A stretch of DNA of 64,000 nt from Thiopseudomonas acetoxidans (GCF_030362935.1 NZ_JAUCDY010000010.1:27883-91882); one strand, 5' to 3'; shown: positions 26,000-35,426, counted from the stretch's first letter. A program made the numbers and translations. Notes: generated by a model not told the origin, from the sequence alone.

Positions 26000-26359
26000 G
26001 GCTCTTCGCATTTAGGGGTGTAGTAAAATCTGGCCAGCTGGAAAAAATGTCGGGGAACATTGGGAAATGTAAGCTCCTACAAGAGCAGTGCCAAGCGACC
26101 GGCTGCGTGCAAACCGCTTTGCTTTACTGTGGGGTTGTGGGGTTGTGGGGCTGTGGGATTGTGGGAGCGCATCTTATGCGCGATTAAGGTTTGGTGTGGC
26201 TGGATGGTTTGTTTCGCGCAAGAGTTGCGCTCCCACAAGAGCTGTGCCAAGCAATCGGCTGCGTGCAAACCGTCTTGCTTTGCTGTGGGACTGATAGCTA
26301 GATGCTTGCTGAAGTCAGGAGAGTTTAGAAATCAGCTACACCCTTAAATGCTAAGAGCC
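26000..26359 (+). mobile_element. Family B element, copy B2 (internally deleted)
   Basis: ISL3-type ends (GGCTCTTCGCATTTAGGGG... and ...CCTTAAATGCTAAGAGCC) flanked by a perfect 8-bp duplication AGATAAGT (25992-25999 and 26360-26367). Only 360 bp long: most transposase sequence is gone and the last 60 bp match the B1 right end. It lies 10 bp from A2; its duplication overlaps the A2 duplication, so B2 inserted after A2. It contains tandem GTGGGGTT-type repeats and REP-like palindromes. Confidence 0.88.
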
Positions 26360-26408
26360 AGATAAGTTAAGTGCTCTACGCAGTTGTTTCTGCAGCTGTA
26401 AAACAGCG

Positions 26409-27335
26409 CTAAGCAATAGAGGGTAGTTGAATCTGGTCACTACGGCTGCAACCTTGGGTAAGTTGGTGGCACATGTGGAGAAACTCTTGCATGGCTTTGC
26501 TCTGATATTTGTGCCGATGCCAAATAAAGGAAAAAGGTCGTTCAAGGTTCAGTTCAGGTGCTTCTATTGGCACTAAACTGCCGCGGCGAAAAGCATCGCG
26601 TAGGGCCAGGCGTGAAATGCAGCCAATTCCTAAACCTGATTCAACGGCTCGCTTGATAGCCTCGGTGTGCTCTAGTTCCAGCAAAATCCGCAGCGGTTGC
26701 TGATGTTCTTGCATGGCGGTATCAAAAGCGCGCCTTGTGCCCGAGCCTTGTTCGCGCACAATCCAAGACTCCTTAGTTAACTCGCTCAGCTGTACCTGCT
26801 TGCGGTTGGCTAATGGATGTTGCGGTGCACAGAAAATGACCAGCTCATCATTAATCCAGGGTGTTATCTGAATATCCGGATCTTGGCAGTTGCCCTCAAT
26901 CAAGCCGATATCTAATTCAAAGGCGCGAATGCGTTGAATGATGTGCTCGGTGTTGTGCACATGCAGTTTTACTTGGCATTCAGGGTGGCGTTGCATAAAG
27001 TGGCCTAGCAACAAGGTAGCCAAATAATTGCCAATGGTCATGGTGGCACCAACACTGAGCGAGCCGAACCCTTCTTGCCCCTTGAGTATTGCCTCTAAAG
27101 CCTGTGCTTGTTCAAGTAGCGCGCGAGCTTGAGGCAATAACTGTAAGCCTAAAGCATTTATAAATAAACGCTTACCGGCACGGTCAAATAATTTGCAGTC
27201 ATAATTACGTTCCAGCTCTGCTAAAGCTGTGCTGGCAGCTGACTGCGACATAGCTAGAATGTCGGCAGCTTTTGATACGCTAAGCTGCTGGGCAATCTCG
27301 ACAAAGACTTGCAGCTGACGAAGAGTTAAGCGCAT
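26409..27335 (-). CDS. finR: LysR family regulator, FinR-like
   Basis: A 308-aa LysR-type regulator: N-terminal HTH (LRQLQVFVEIAQQLSVSKAADILAMSQSAAS, about 4-34) and an effector domain with ATMTIGNYLATLLLG and EGNCQDPDIQITPW. It is divergent from fpr. In Pseudomonas the LysR gene beside fpr (finR) activates fpr under oxidative stress, and the same role is inferred here. B2 is inserted 50 bp past its stop. Confidence 0.85.
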   Translation of the reverse strand: MRLTLRQLQVFVEIAQQLSVSKAADILAMSQSAASTALAELERNYDCKLFDRAGKRLFINALGLQLLPQARALLEQAQALEAILKGQEGFGSLSVGATMTIGNYLATLLLGHFMQRHPECQVKLHVHNTEHIIQRIRAFELDIGLIEGNCQDPDIQITPWINDELVIFCAPQHPLANRKQVQLSELTKESWIVREQGSGTRRAFDTAMQEHQQPLRILLELEHTEAIKRAVESGLGIGCISRLALRDAFRRGSLVPIEAPELNLERPFSFIWHRHKYQSKAMQEFLHMCHQLTQGCSRSDQIQLPSIA

Positions 27336-27440
27336 ATTGGTAATCCGAATAAGAGTTATCTTTATTATTCATTTAATTAATGTAAATGCCAAGACTATAC
27401 TGAGCGTATCGATTAGTAGGAAACTTTTGGAGCAGTCGCA

Positions 27441-28220
27441 GTGAGTAATCTCAATACCGAGCAGGTGCTAAGTGTGCACCATTGGAATGACAGTTTGTTT
27501 AGCTTTAAGACGACCCGCAGTCCCGGGTTGCGCTTTGCAAATGGTCAGTTCGTGATGATTGGTTTGCAGGTGGAGGACCGCCCACTGATGCGTGCGTATT
27601 CTATTGCGAGTCCAAACTACGAAGAGTATTTAGAGTTCTTTTCGATCAAAGTGCCTAATGGACCGCTGACCTCACGACTGCAGCACCTGCAAGTGGGTGA
27701 CAGTATTCAGATCAGTAAGAAACCCACGGGAACCTTGCTAGTTGATGATTTGCTGCCCGGCAAACATCTGTACCTGTTGGGAACGGGTACAGGGTTAGCG
27801 CCTTATATCAGTCTGATTCAAGATCCTGATGTTTACGAGCGTTATGAAAAGGTGATTTTAGTACATGGTGTGCGCTACGCCAATGAGCTGGCCTATGCAG
27901 ACTTTATTACCCAAGAGCTGCCAAACAATGAGTTTTTTGGTGAGTTAGCACGGGAAAAACTGATTTATTACCCAACCGTAACCCGAGAACAGTTTAAGAA
28001 TCAGGGACGTATTACTGAACTGATGCGCAGCGGCAAGCTGTTTAGTGATATTGGTTTGCCGCCAATCAACCCGCAGGATGATCGTGCCATGCTGTGTGGC
28101 AGTCCGGCGATGCTGGATGATTTGAGCGTTATGCTCAGTGAAGACTTCGGTTTGCGCGTGTCACCGCGGGTGGGTGAGCCGGCTGACTTTGTTATCGAGC
28201 GGGCGTTTGTTGAGAAGTAA
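27441..28220 (+). CDS. fpr: Ferredoxin/flavodoxin--NADP+ reductase
   Basis: FAD enzyme that exchanges electrons between NADPH and ferredoxin or flavodoxin. The 259-aa protein has the FAD-binding RAYSIASPNYEEYLEFFSI segment (about 53-71), the NADP-binding LLGTGTGLAPYISLI (about 113-127), MLCGSPAMLDDL, and the C-terminal FVIERAFVEK typical of bacterial Fpr subclass proteins. The divergent finR gene probably regulates it. Confidence 0.95.
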   Translation: MSNLNTEQVLSVHHWNDSLFSFKTTRSPGLRFANGQFVMIGLQVEDRPLMRAYSIASPNYEEYLEFFSIKVPNGPLTSRLQHLQVGDSIQISKKPTGTLLVDDLLPGKHLYLLGTGTGLAPYISLIQDPDVYERYEKVILVHGVRYANELAYADFITQELPNNEFFGELAREKLIYYPTVTREQFKNQGRITELMRSGKLFSDIGLPPINPQDDRAMLCGSPAMLDDLSVMLSEDFGLRVSPRVGEPADFVIERAFVEK

Positions 28221-28275
28221 ATGTCTTTTAAAGCAAGCGCGCGGGATTTGCCCGTGCGTTTGCATTGCCAACCTT

Positions 28276-28965
28276 TTAACGCAGGCCTTCGAGCACTTGC
28301 TTGAGTAAGCTGCCTGCAGCCTGCTTAGGATTGGCGCGCAACGCGCTTTCTTGCTCCGCCAATGCAGCAAACAATGCGGTTATCGCCTGCTCAGTCACAT
28401 AGTCTTCAATGGAAGTGACTTTGTCCGAGCTAAAGCCAAATTTTTTCGCTTTGCTCGCCACCTGACTGTATTGCTGGCTCAACACAGACTGATTGGTCTG
28501 TTGCTGGACTATAGGTAAAAAACGTGCGCGCAAATCCGCTTCACTGGTGCGTTTAAGAAAATCTGTGGCTGCGGTTGGGTGAGCGCTTAGAATTTGCTTA
28601 GCATCTTCTAAACGGATCTTGCTAATGGCGTTGAGTAATAGCTCTTTGGCATGCGGTATCGCTTGTTCAGCTGCAGTGTTTAGGCTGTCTTCCAGCTCGT
28701 TAACATATTTGCCCTGCCCGAAAGTGCGCATCAGCTTGGCTGGCTTTTGCAAGGCGTTAGGCAGCTTAATCCGCCATTTGGGGCTTTGGCTAAAGCCTCC
28801 GTTTTGGCCCAGCTGTTTAATGGCGATGTCACTGCCTTGCTCTAGTAATTGCTTGAGGCTGTTGGTTGCTTGAACTTGGCTGAGCTGATTGATGGAAAAG
28901 GCGGCTGAGTTTGAGCTCAGCGCCAAGCAGCACATGAAGATAAAAAACTGGGTGAGCTTTTGCAT
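28276..28965 (-). CDS. DUF4197 domain exported protein
   Basis: A 229-aa protein with a signal peptide (SSNSAA/FSI). The mature region matches DUF4197: LKQLLEQGSDIAIKQLGQNGGF, WRIKLPNALQKPAKLMRTFGQG, RTSEADLRARFLPIVQQQ, and EDYVTEQAITALFAALAEQE. All helical; function unknown. It follows nagB by 15 nt on the same strand. Confidence 0.88.
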   Translation of the reverse strand: MQKLTQFFIFMCCLALSSNSAAFSINQLSQVQATNSLKQLLEQGSDIAIKQLGQNGGFSQSPKWRIKLPNALQKPAKLMRTFGQGKYVNELEDSLNTAAEQAIPHAKELLLNAISKIRLEDAKQILSAHPTAATDFLKRTSEADLRARFLPIVQQQTNQSVLSQQYSQVASKAKKFGFSSDKVTSIEDYVTEQAITALFAALAEQESALRANPKQAAGSLLKQVLEGLR

Positions 28966-28980
28966 GAGTGTTTAACGGCT

Positions 28981-29730
28981 TCAACAGAGTGTGTTGAGTG
29001 CGCTGTCTGGTATTAGAGACGCTGCGCTTTGGTCCATAAAAATCTTAATGCGTGGGTGCTGTTTCAGAATGGACGCTGGCATAGCCTCGTCAATCGGGCT
29101 GTTGAATAAGTTAGCCATCACTTCTGCCTTATGTGCACCGGTTGCCACCAAGATAATTTCTTTGGCTTGCATAATGTCTTGAATGCCCATGGTGATGGCG
29201 TGGGTGGGTACTTCCGCCCAGTTGTCAAAAAACCGACCGTTATCAATACGTGTATTTTCGGATAACTCCACGACGTGGGTTTGGCTGTCAAACGCCGTAT
29301 AGGGTTCGTTAAAACCTATATGACCGTTAGTGCCAATACCTAGCAGCTGAAAATCCAGTCCACCGCAGGCTTGAATTTTAGCTGAATATTCCTTGCACTC
29401 TAAGTCGATATCCGCGCAATGCCCGCTGGGTAAATACACCTGGCTGTCATCCAGTTTGATCTTGTCAAACAGGTGTTCGTGCATGTAATGGTTGTAACTC
29501 TGTGGGTGCTCAGGAGCAAGTCCAACATATTCATCGAGGTTATAAGTAGTAACTTGGCTTAGATCCAGCGCGTGTTCCTGTACCTGTTCGGCAAAGCGCT
29601 GATAAACCGGCAGCATCGTACTGCCAGTGGCTAAACCAAGCACCGCATTGGGTTTTCGTTTAATCGTATCAATGATGTGTTGGCTTAGGTGTTGTGCGAT
29701 AGCGTCAGCACTAGGGAAAACGAAGAACAT
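28981..29730 (-). CDS. nagB: Glucosamine-6-phosphate deaminase
   Basis: Converts glucosamine-6-phosphate to fructose-6-phosphate and ammonia in amino-sugar use. The 249-aa product has the conserved GLATGSTMLPVYQRF, the active-site YNLDEYVGL, and GIGTNGHIGFNEP. It is slightly shorter than the E. coli enzyme (266 aa), as in many bacteria. No nagA or nag transporter is adjacent. Confidence 0.93.
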   Translation of the reverse strand: MFFVFPSADAIAQHLSQHIIDTIKRKPNAVLGLATGSTMLPVYQRFAEQVQEHALDLSQVTTYNLDEYVGLAPEHPQSYNHYMHEHLFDKIKLDDSQVYLPSGHCADIDLECKEYSAKIQACGGLDFQLLGIGTNGHIGFNEPYTAFDSQTHVVELSENTRIDNGRFFDNWAEVPTHAITMGIQDIMQAKEIILVATGAHKAEVMANLFNSPIDEAMPASILKQHPRIKIFMDQSAASLIPDSALNTLC

Positions 29731-29822
29731 GATAGGTTGTCCTTGAGAGAGGCTTAAGAAAACGCTGTGCAGTATACAAACATGCGCTTTTGACGTCAGG
29801 TTTTTTTCATAGGTTCAGCGAA

Positions 29823-30251
29823 CTATTTAATATGACTGCTCGATGGCATAGGCGTAGCATTGGACTTACTGATGCTTTGCAAAATACCGCAATCAGACGC
29901 TGCCTTTTCGCTATGGCATTTACTGCGCAGCTGTCGCAATTGCTGTGCTAAGGCTTGTAATTCATGGATGCGTGTTTCGACATGCTGAATGTGCTCATCC
30001 AATACCTGATTGGCCGTATCACAGGCAGCATTAGGATTATCCTTAACTTCCAGCAAGGTGCGTATCTCGGCTAGGGATAAATCTAACGCGCGGCACTGAC
30101 GAATAAAGAGCAAGCGCTCTAAATGTTGCTGCTGATAATGGCGGTAATTGGCCGCACTGCGCTGTGGCTCAGGAAGCAGTGCTTCACGCTCATAATAACG
30201 AATCGTTTCGACTGGGGTGTGCGCGCGTTTAGCAAGCTGGCCGATTTTCAT
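29823..30251 (-). CDS. cadR: MerR family Cd(II)/Pb(II)/Zn(II) regulator CadR
   Basis: A 142-aa MerR protein: N-terminal winged HTH (MKIGQLAKRAHTPVETIRYYE), coiled coil (about 80-115), and metal-binding cysteines in AACDTANQ and SKCHSEKAASDCGIL, the CadR pattern. A short tail with histidine follows. It is divergent from the P-type ATPase gene, the usual cadR-cadA arrangement; metal binding would activate that promoter by untwisting it. Confidence 0.92.
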   Translation of the reverse strand: MKIGQLAKRAHTPVETIRYYEREALLPEPQRSAANYRHYQQQHLERLLFIRQCRALDLSLAEIRTLLEVKDNPNAACDTANQVLDEHIQHVETRIHELQALAQQLRQLRSKCHSEKAASDCGILQSISKSNATPMPSSSHIK

Positions 30252-30254
30252 GGC

Positions 30255-30286
30255 TTGACTCTGTAGTTGGTACAGGGTTTTTAATT
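30255..30286. promoter_or_regulatory. CadR operator and MerR-type promoter of cadA
   Basis: The dyad ACTCTGTA-N5-TACAGGGT (30258-30278, 15 of 16 arm positions symmetric) lies between a -35-like TTGACT (30255-30260) and an AT-rich -10-like stretch (about 30280-30286). The spacer is about 19-20 bp, the over-long spacing used by MerR proteins. Confidence 0.75.
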
Positions 30287-30320
30287 ATACCCTAAGCATC
30301 AAACACAGTGGGTGACGAAT

Positions 30321-32504
30321 ATGTCTAAAGCCGATGAGTGCTGTCAGCCTCAATTACAACAACCGCAGCCAGCTTTGAATGCGCAAGCAGCGCCGAGCGG
30401 GCAACTAAAAACGGTGCTGCAAATTGAGCAGATGGATTGCCCAACAGAAGAACAGCTGATTCGCGATAAGTTGCAGTCTTTATCCTGTATCAGTGCGTTG
30501 CAATTTAATTTGCTTGAGCGTCAGTTGCAGGTGCAGCACCAGCCGGGCAGCTTGGCAGACATTATCGCTGCTATTGCTGAGTTGAATATGCGCGCCGTGC
30601 CATTACAGGCTGGGCAAACAGCTGTGCAGAGCAAAATAGATATGCATGGCACTTGGGCGCTGGCTTTGGCGGGAGTTTTAGCAGCGATAGCTGAGGTGCT
30701 TGAGTTGCTCGCTTTTAAGGCAAGCTGGTTGGTGTTTGTTGTCGCGCTAGCCAGTGTGGCGTTGATTGGTTGGCCGATCCTCAAAAAAGGCTGGGTCGCT
30801 GTATTAAACCGTAATCTGAATATTAACGCTTTAATGTCCATTGCCGTGACGGGTGCGTTTTTTATTGGCCATTGGCCAGAAGCGGCTATGGTGACCTTTC
30901 TCTTTGCTTTGGCCGAGCGAATCGAGGTCCACTCATTGTTGCGCGCGCGTGATGCGGTGCGCAGTTTGATGGTGCTGGCACCGGAGTACGCACTGGTGCA
31001 GCAAACAGATGGTCATTGGCATAGCCAGCCGGTTGCTGAGGTCGCTGTAGGCAGTTTGGTGCGCATAGCGCCGGGCGCTCGGGTGGCGCTGGATGGGGAA
31101 ATTGTTGCGGGAGCCTCTGCCTTTGATCAGTCCTCGATAACTGGTGAAAGTATCCCAGTCGATAAAAAACAGGGTGATGCGCTGTTTGCCGGCACGTTAA
31201 ATACGCACAGTGAAATTACCTATCGCACTACGGCACTGGCTGATGACACGTTGCTCGCCAAAATTATGCATCGCGTGCAAGAGGCGCAAAGCAGTCAAGC
31301 ACCCACCCAGCGTTTTGTGGATGCCTTTGCGCGTATCTATACGCCCGCAGTAGTGGGTATTGCAATTATGGTGGCGTTGTTGCCGCCCATTTTGCTGAGC
31401 TTGTCGTGGTGGGATTGGCTGTATAACGCGCTGGTATTGCTGGTAATCGCCTGTCCTTGTGCGTTGGTTATTTCGACTCCAGTGGCTGTGGTCAGTGCTT
31501 TAACGAGCGCTGCCCGTGCGGGGATTTTAATTAAAGGTGGTGTGTATCTGGAGCAAGCGCATAAGCTAGACGTGGTGGTCGTGGATAAAACCGGCACGTT
31601 AACGCAGGGGCGGCCAAAACTGATGCACAGCCACTATGTGCAGGACGAACAGCAGGTATTACCCTTGATTGCCGCCATGACCCAGCGCTCTGACCATCCC
31701 GTGTCGAAAGCTGTTTTTGCGGGCTTAGGCAGTACACAAGCTGCTGTGGCCACGGATTTTTCAGCCGTACCGGGGCAGGGCGTACGTGCGAAAATTGCTG
31801 GTATGGAGTATTACCTAGGTAATCTACACATGCTAGATGACTTGGGGCTACTTGATACTGCAATTACCCAATCAGTTACTGCTTTACAGCAGCAGGGCTT
31901 TAGCGTCAGTGTGCTGGCTAGCACGCAGCAGGTATTAGCTTGGTTTGCTGTACAGGATCCGTTGAAAGATTCCAGCGCCCAGGCTGTGGCACAGCTGCAC
32001 AGGCTGGGTATAAAAACCTTGATGCTCAGTGGCGATAATCAATTCAGCGTGCAACGTATTGCGCAAGAGGCTGGGATTACTGAGGCGCGGGCGCAATTAT
32101 TTCCGGACGATAAGTTACAAGCCATCAAACAATTACAGCAGCAGGGCTTGCGTGTGGCAATGGTGGGTGATGGCATTAACGATGCGCCTGCTTTGGCGCA
32201 AGCGGATATTGGCTTTGCAATGGGTAATTTGGGCAGTGATACCGCTATCGAAACTGCCGATATTGCGCTGTTGGATGATGATTTACGCCGCGTACCACAA
32301 CTGATGCAGCTGTCTCAGGCAACCATGCGCGTCTTGCGACAAAATATTGGTTTAGCGTTGGGCTTGAAAGCGGTTTTTTTAGCGCTTGCTGTAGCGGGTG
32401 AGGCAACTATGTGGATGGCGGTATTTGCCGACACGGGTGCGAGTCTATTGGTGACGTTCAATAGTCTGCGTTTGCTGAAGTTGGCTGGATTGCATAAGCA
32501 GTAA
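30321..32504 (+). CDS. cadA: P1B-type heavy-metal ATPase (Cd/Zn/Pb efflux)
   Basis: Pumps divalent metals out of the cytoplasm. The 727-aa protein has an N-terminal HMA domain with MDCPTEEQLI (about 39-48), six to eight membrane helices, the phosphatase motif TGES, the transmembrane CPC motif ACPCALVISTPV, phosphorylation site DKTGTLTQG, SDHPVSKAV, and GDGINDAPALAQ. An extra CC near the N-terminus (DECCQ) may bind metal. I start at the ATG (MSKADECC); a GTG three codons earlier is possible. Activated by CadR. Confidence 0.94.
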   Translation: MSKADECCQPQLQQPQPALNAQAAPSGQLKTVLQIEQMDCPTEEQLIRDKLQSLSCISALQFNLLERQLQVQHQPGSLADIIAAIAELNMRAVPLQAGQTAVQSKIDMHGTWALALAGVLAAIAEVLELLAFKASWLVFVVALASVALIGWPILKKGWVAVLNRNLNINALMSIAVTGAFFIGHWPEAAMVTFLFALAERIEVHSLLRARDAVRSLMVLAPEYALVQQTDGHWHSQPVAEVAVGSLVRIAPGARVALDGEIVAGASAFDQSSITGESIPVDKKQGDALFAGTLNTHSEITYRTTALADDTLLAKIMHRVQEAQSSQAPTQRFVDAFARIYTPAVVGIAIMVALLPPILLSLSWWDWLYNALVLLVIACPCALVISTPVAVVSALTSAARAGILIKGGVYLEQAHKLDVVVVDKTGTLTQGRPKLMHSHYVQDEQQVLPLIAAMTQRSDHPVSKAVFAGLGSTQAAVATDFSAVPGQGVRAKIAGMEYYLGNLHMLDDLGLLDTAITQSVTALQQQGFSVSVLASTQQVLAWFAVQDPLKDSSAQAVAQLHRLGIKTLMLSGDNQFSVQRIAQEAGITEARAQLFPDDKLQAIKQLQQQGLRVAMVGDGINDAPALAQADIGFAMGNLGSDTAIETADIALLDDDLRRVPQLMQLSQATMRVLRQNIGLALGLKAVFLALAVAGEATMWMAVFADTGASLLVTFNSLRLLKLAGLHKQ

Positions 32505-32521
32505 GGTTGGTGATGTTATGA

Positions 32522-33154
32522 GGCTCTTCGCATTTAAGGGTGTAGAAAAAATCTGGCCAGCTGGAAAAATGTCGGGGAACTTGGAAAATGTAAGTTCCCA
32601 CAAGAGCAGTGCCAAGCGACCGGCTGCGTGCAAACCGCTTTGCTTTACTGTGGGACTGTGGGAGCGCATCTTATGCGCGATGAGAACCCTGCCGAGCTTA
32701 GCTGCTCATATAGGTCGCCCCTTTAGGGCGACATGTCAGCCTAAAGGCGTGACCTACAAGGACAACCACCCATAAAAAGCAACTGTTTCAGCTATTTGCA
32801 GATGAGCACCACCTTGAAGCGGATTGCACCTGGAGTATGTAACAACGGGTGGTCAGCGCCTACAACGAGCCGGATCGAAGGCGTGGTAAAAAACTCATGC
32901 AAGTGGTTATAAATATCATTACAGCTAGCCACTTGTCCAAAGCACTCGCCGAGGTAAAAGCCTTGGGGAAAACGCTGAAAAAATACGCGGATAGCATCCT
33001 TACCTGCTTCGACCAGCCAGGAACCAGCAACGGACGACTTGAGCACTTGCGTGGCACGGCTCTGGGCTTTAGAAATTTAGCCTACTACATAGCCAGGTGC
33101 TTGCTGAAGTCAGGAGGGTGTAGCTGATTTCTAAACCCTTAAATGCGAAGGGCT
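32522..33154 (+). mobile_element. Family B element, copy B3, with an inverted right-end segment
   Basis: A 633-bp copy with the ISL3-type left end, REP-like palindromes and a transposase remnant like B1. Near the right end the 17 nt at 33119-33135 are inverted relative to B1, B2 and B4, exactly between GGG and CCC. The 8-bp flanks do not match each other, so the target duplication is lost or the copy arose by rearrangement. The transposase remnant at about 32849-33120 again lacks PTEAING. Confidence 0.8.
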
Positions 33155-33170
33155 AATTTGTACCTGTGTT

Positions 33171-34481
33171 TCAAAGCGTCACCCCCGCACGTTGAATATC
33201 TGCCAGCCGCGCAGGGCCAATGCCCTTGATCGACCTGAGTTGTGATAGATGAGAGATGGGTCTTAAGGCCATAATGTCCAGTGCTCGATCAAAGCCAATA
33301 TGCGGCAGTGTGCGCAGTTGCTCAAAGGAGGCGGTATTTAGATTGATTAAGCCATCGTCTGCAGGTGTGGGCTGGGCAAACATTGCGCTGTTTGGGTGCT
33401 CAGTAGTCGCTGTATAGTGCTGTGTTTGGGCGCCTGTGGCCTGTGGCACGATGATGTGCTGCCCTTTTGCTTCAAAGCTGATCTGTGCAAAATCAGCGAA
33501 GACTTCCAGCAGTGCTTCTTGCAGCACAGTGCGTTTATCGATTGCGACAACCCAGTCATCGGTATTGAGAAATGCATCGATACGCTCTTGCTCGGTAACG
33601 CTCTGGAGTAGTTGCTGTGCAAATAAAGCAGTGAGGGTGTATGGATCGGTAAAGACGTGTTCTTGATGTGCACAACGTACGGTTTCTAATTGCTGAGCGA
33701 CTTCATTTAGCACAGTAGCGCTGATATTCAATTCCGGAGCTGCATTTTGTGTGGTAACGCGCTGCTGCTTATACAGATCTAAATGTGCTGCTGCTTCCTG
33801 AGCGGTTAAACCACGCCCCCAGCCGGTGAGCATTAATAAGAGAGCTGCACGCAGCTGTGCTGCAGTCCATTGTTTAACGGGAGGCTTAAAGAGCTGCGCA
33901 CTCTGGCTGAGATGGGCTTTGATTTTTTTGTTGCGCCGACGTATTAAAGCGTCACTGAACTGTTGTGGCAGGTTAGTCATCCAGTTCCAGAGGTGAGTCA
34001 ATGCGCGGCCCGTTGCTTGCAGAATAAAACCCAGCAGCTGCGCAAGTCCCTGCAGTATAGGGAGCAGTAACATGCCCAGGATGAAGATCGTTTGAATATT
34101 GGCTGCTTTTTTACCCCGTAACTGCACGCCGGCGATTTTAACTGACGAGCGATTGGGCTTGGTCAAGTTAAAGGTTCCCAATGGGTTGCGTGCTGATACG
34201 CTGACGCCACTTTTTGATAGGTTTAGATGCATCGGCCCGCGTCCATAGCGACCACGCAGCACAAAACGGCCATTTTGTAAGGCCACTTGCGTACCTTTAC
34301 CGACCTGCTTTGAAAGTCGCATACCATGGTTACTATTAGCCGTGATCGTCAGTCCCGCCACTTTGGCTTGCTGACGCAGGGCAACGCCACCGGTACGGCT
34401 GATGCGTAAATTCTTTGAGCGATGCTCAATGCGCTTTTGCTTACCGTATTTATCTTTTTTACCAAGGTTAAAAAAAACCAT
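33171..34481 (-). CDS. DUF4236 / helix-hairpin-helix domain protein
   Basis: A 436-aa protein. Residues about 15-95 are beta-rich and DUF4236-like (LRISRTGGVALRQQAKVAGL, LNLSKSGVSVSARNPLGTFN). Two hydrophobic segments follow (about 104-150), then a long helical region. A ComEA-type HhH pair ends the chain (LINLNTASFEQLRTLPHIGF ... LRSIKGIGPARLADIQRAGV), which would bind DNA non-specifically. I start at MVFFNLGKK, 2 nt past the hemerythrin stop. Domain combination and function are unclear. Confidence 0.75.
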   Translation of the reverse strand: MVFFNLGKKDKYGKQKRIEHRSKNLRISRTGGVALRQQAKVAGLTITANSNHGMRLSKQVGKGTQVALQNGRFVLRGRYGRGPMHLNLSKSGVSVSARNPLGTFNLTKPNRSSVKIAGVQLRGKKAANIQTIFILGMLLLPILQGLAQLLGFILQATGRALTHLWNWMTNLPQQFSDALIRRRNKKIKAHLSQSAQLFKPPVKQWTAAQLRAALLLMLTGWGRGLTAQEAAAHLDLYKQQRVTTQNAAPELNISATVLNEVAQQLETVRCAHQEHVFTDPYTLTALFAQQLLQSVTEQERIDAFLNTDDWVVAIDKRTVLQEALLEVFADFAQISFEAKGQHIIVPQATGAQTQHYTATTEHPNSAMFAQPTPADDGLINLNTASFEQLRTLPHIGFDRALDIMALRPISHLSQLRSIKGIGPARLADIQRAGVTL

Positions 34482-34483
34482 AT

Positions 34484-34930
34484 TCACGCAAACAAACGTT
34501 TCCACCACTTTTTGTCGGGCTTAGGCTCTATTTTGAGCACGTTTTTCTTAACAAGGTCCACATAGTCGGCATCATCACGACGTATATGGTTAATCAACCA
34601 GGTTCTGAGTAACGACAGTAAAGGCTCAGCGATATCTTCGCCACGCTCGAAGCGTTGTTTAAACTCACTAACACGCCGCACAAACAATTGGTGAACTTTT
34701 TGGTGTGCTTTCACAAAGGGGTAGCCAGCTTCTGCCTGCATTTCCTCTTCAAACGCAAAGTGTGAAAGGGTGTACTCCACTAACTGTTCTAACACTTTGG
34801 CAATTTCGTCGCGGTTTTGCGTAAGAGATGCATCATAGAGAGCGTTAATGTAGTCGACAATACGTCTGTGTTGGTTATCAATGACTTCAATGCCAGTATT
34901 TAGATCACTGGTCCACTTTAAATGTGCCAT
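34484..34930 (-). CDS. Bacteriohemerythrin
   Basis: A 148-aa non-heme di-iron oxygen-binding protein. The ligands are visible: His in NQHRRIVDYIN, HFAFEEEMQ (His and Glu), KAHQKVHQLF (two His), and NHIRRDDADYV (His, Asp). Single-domain bacteriohemerythrins store or deliver O2. Only 2 nt separate it from the HhH gene, so the two are probably cotranscribed. Confidence 0.92.
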   Translation of the reverse strand: MAHLKWTSDLNTGIEVIDNQHRRIVDYINALYDASLTQNRDEIAKVLEQLVEYTLSHFAFEEEMQAEAGYPFVKAHQKVHQLFVRRVSEFKQRFERGEDIAEPLLSLLRTWLINHIRRDDADYVDLVKKNVLKIEPKPDKKWWKRLFA

Positions 34931-35045
34931 TAAATACCCCTTGTAAAATGCTTTAAATATAATTCAGAAGAATTTGCGCTAGATAAGCGGTAAAGTATAG
35001 CAGTTAGTTGCTTTACTTTAATGTGATGTTTGCACCTTTCCTCTG

Positions 35046-35426
35046 TCACCGCTTCAGTTTTAGCTGTTGTTTTGGCTCGAGTATGTTGCGGTTGGCGCAA
35101 AAGCTTTGCACATGCCCATCATGGTAATGCACTTCAACGTTGAAGCCTTTACCCGGAGGATGGTTGAGTACCAAGTTGCGATGCTCATTAGGTTTAAGCT
35201 GTAGAGTAAGCAGATTTGACTGGTTAAGATCAAAGCCAAACTCCATACGAATGGAGTCGATCATAATTTCATCTTGATTGATAATTTCCAGATATAGGTG
35301 GTTATCAATAGTGGGCTGAGCAAAAAACAACCAGCCCAATACTATGCCCGCGAGTAGAAACAACATTGAGCGCGAACGAAGTGTATCTATACTGCGATCA
35401 ATTAAGTTGTTGCTCACACCGCCCAC
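35046..35426 (-). CDS. Hypothetical single-pass membrane protein
   Basis: A 126-aa protein with one membrane helix (about 20-37, SMLFLLAGIVLGWLFFAQP) and a beta-rich outer domain (IMIDSIRMEFGFDLNQSNL, HHPPGKGFNVEVHYHDGHVQ-like). I do not recognise a family. It has its own upstream region and no obvious partner. Confidence 0.65.
   Translation of the reverse strand: MGGVSNNLIDRSIDTLRSRSMLFLLAGIVLGWLFFAQPTIDNHLYLEIINQDEIMIDSIRMEFGFDLNQSNLLTLQLKPNEHRNLVLNHPPGKGFNVEVHYHDGHVQSFCANRNILEPKQQLKLKR

Noticed and set aside
26060..26347. Several overlapping 60-95 codon frames in copy B2
   Set aside because: They run through REP-like and GTGGGG-repeat DNA of a deleted mobile element and resemble only each other.
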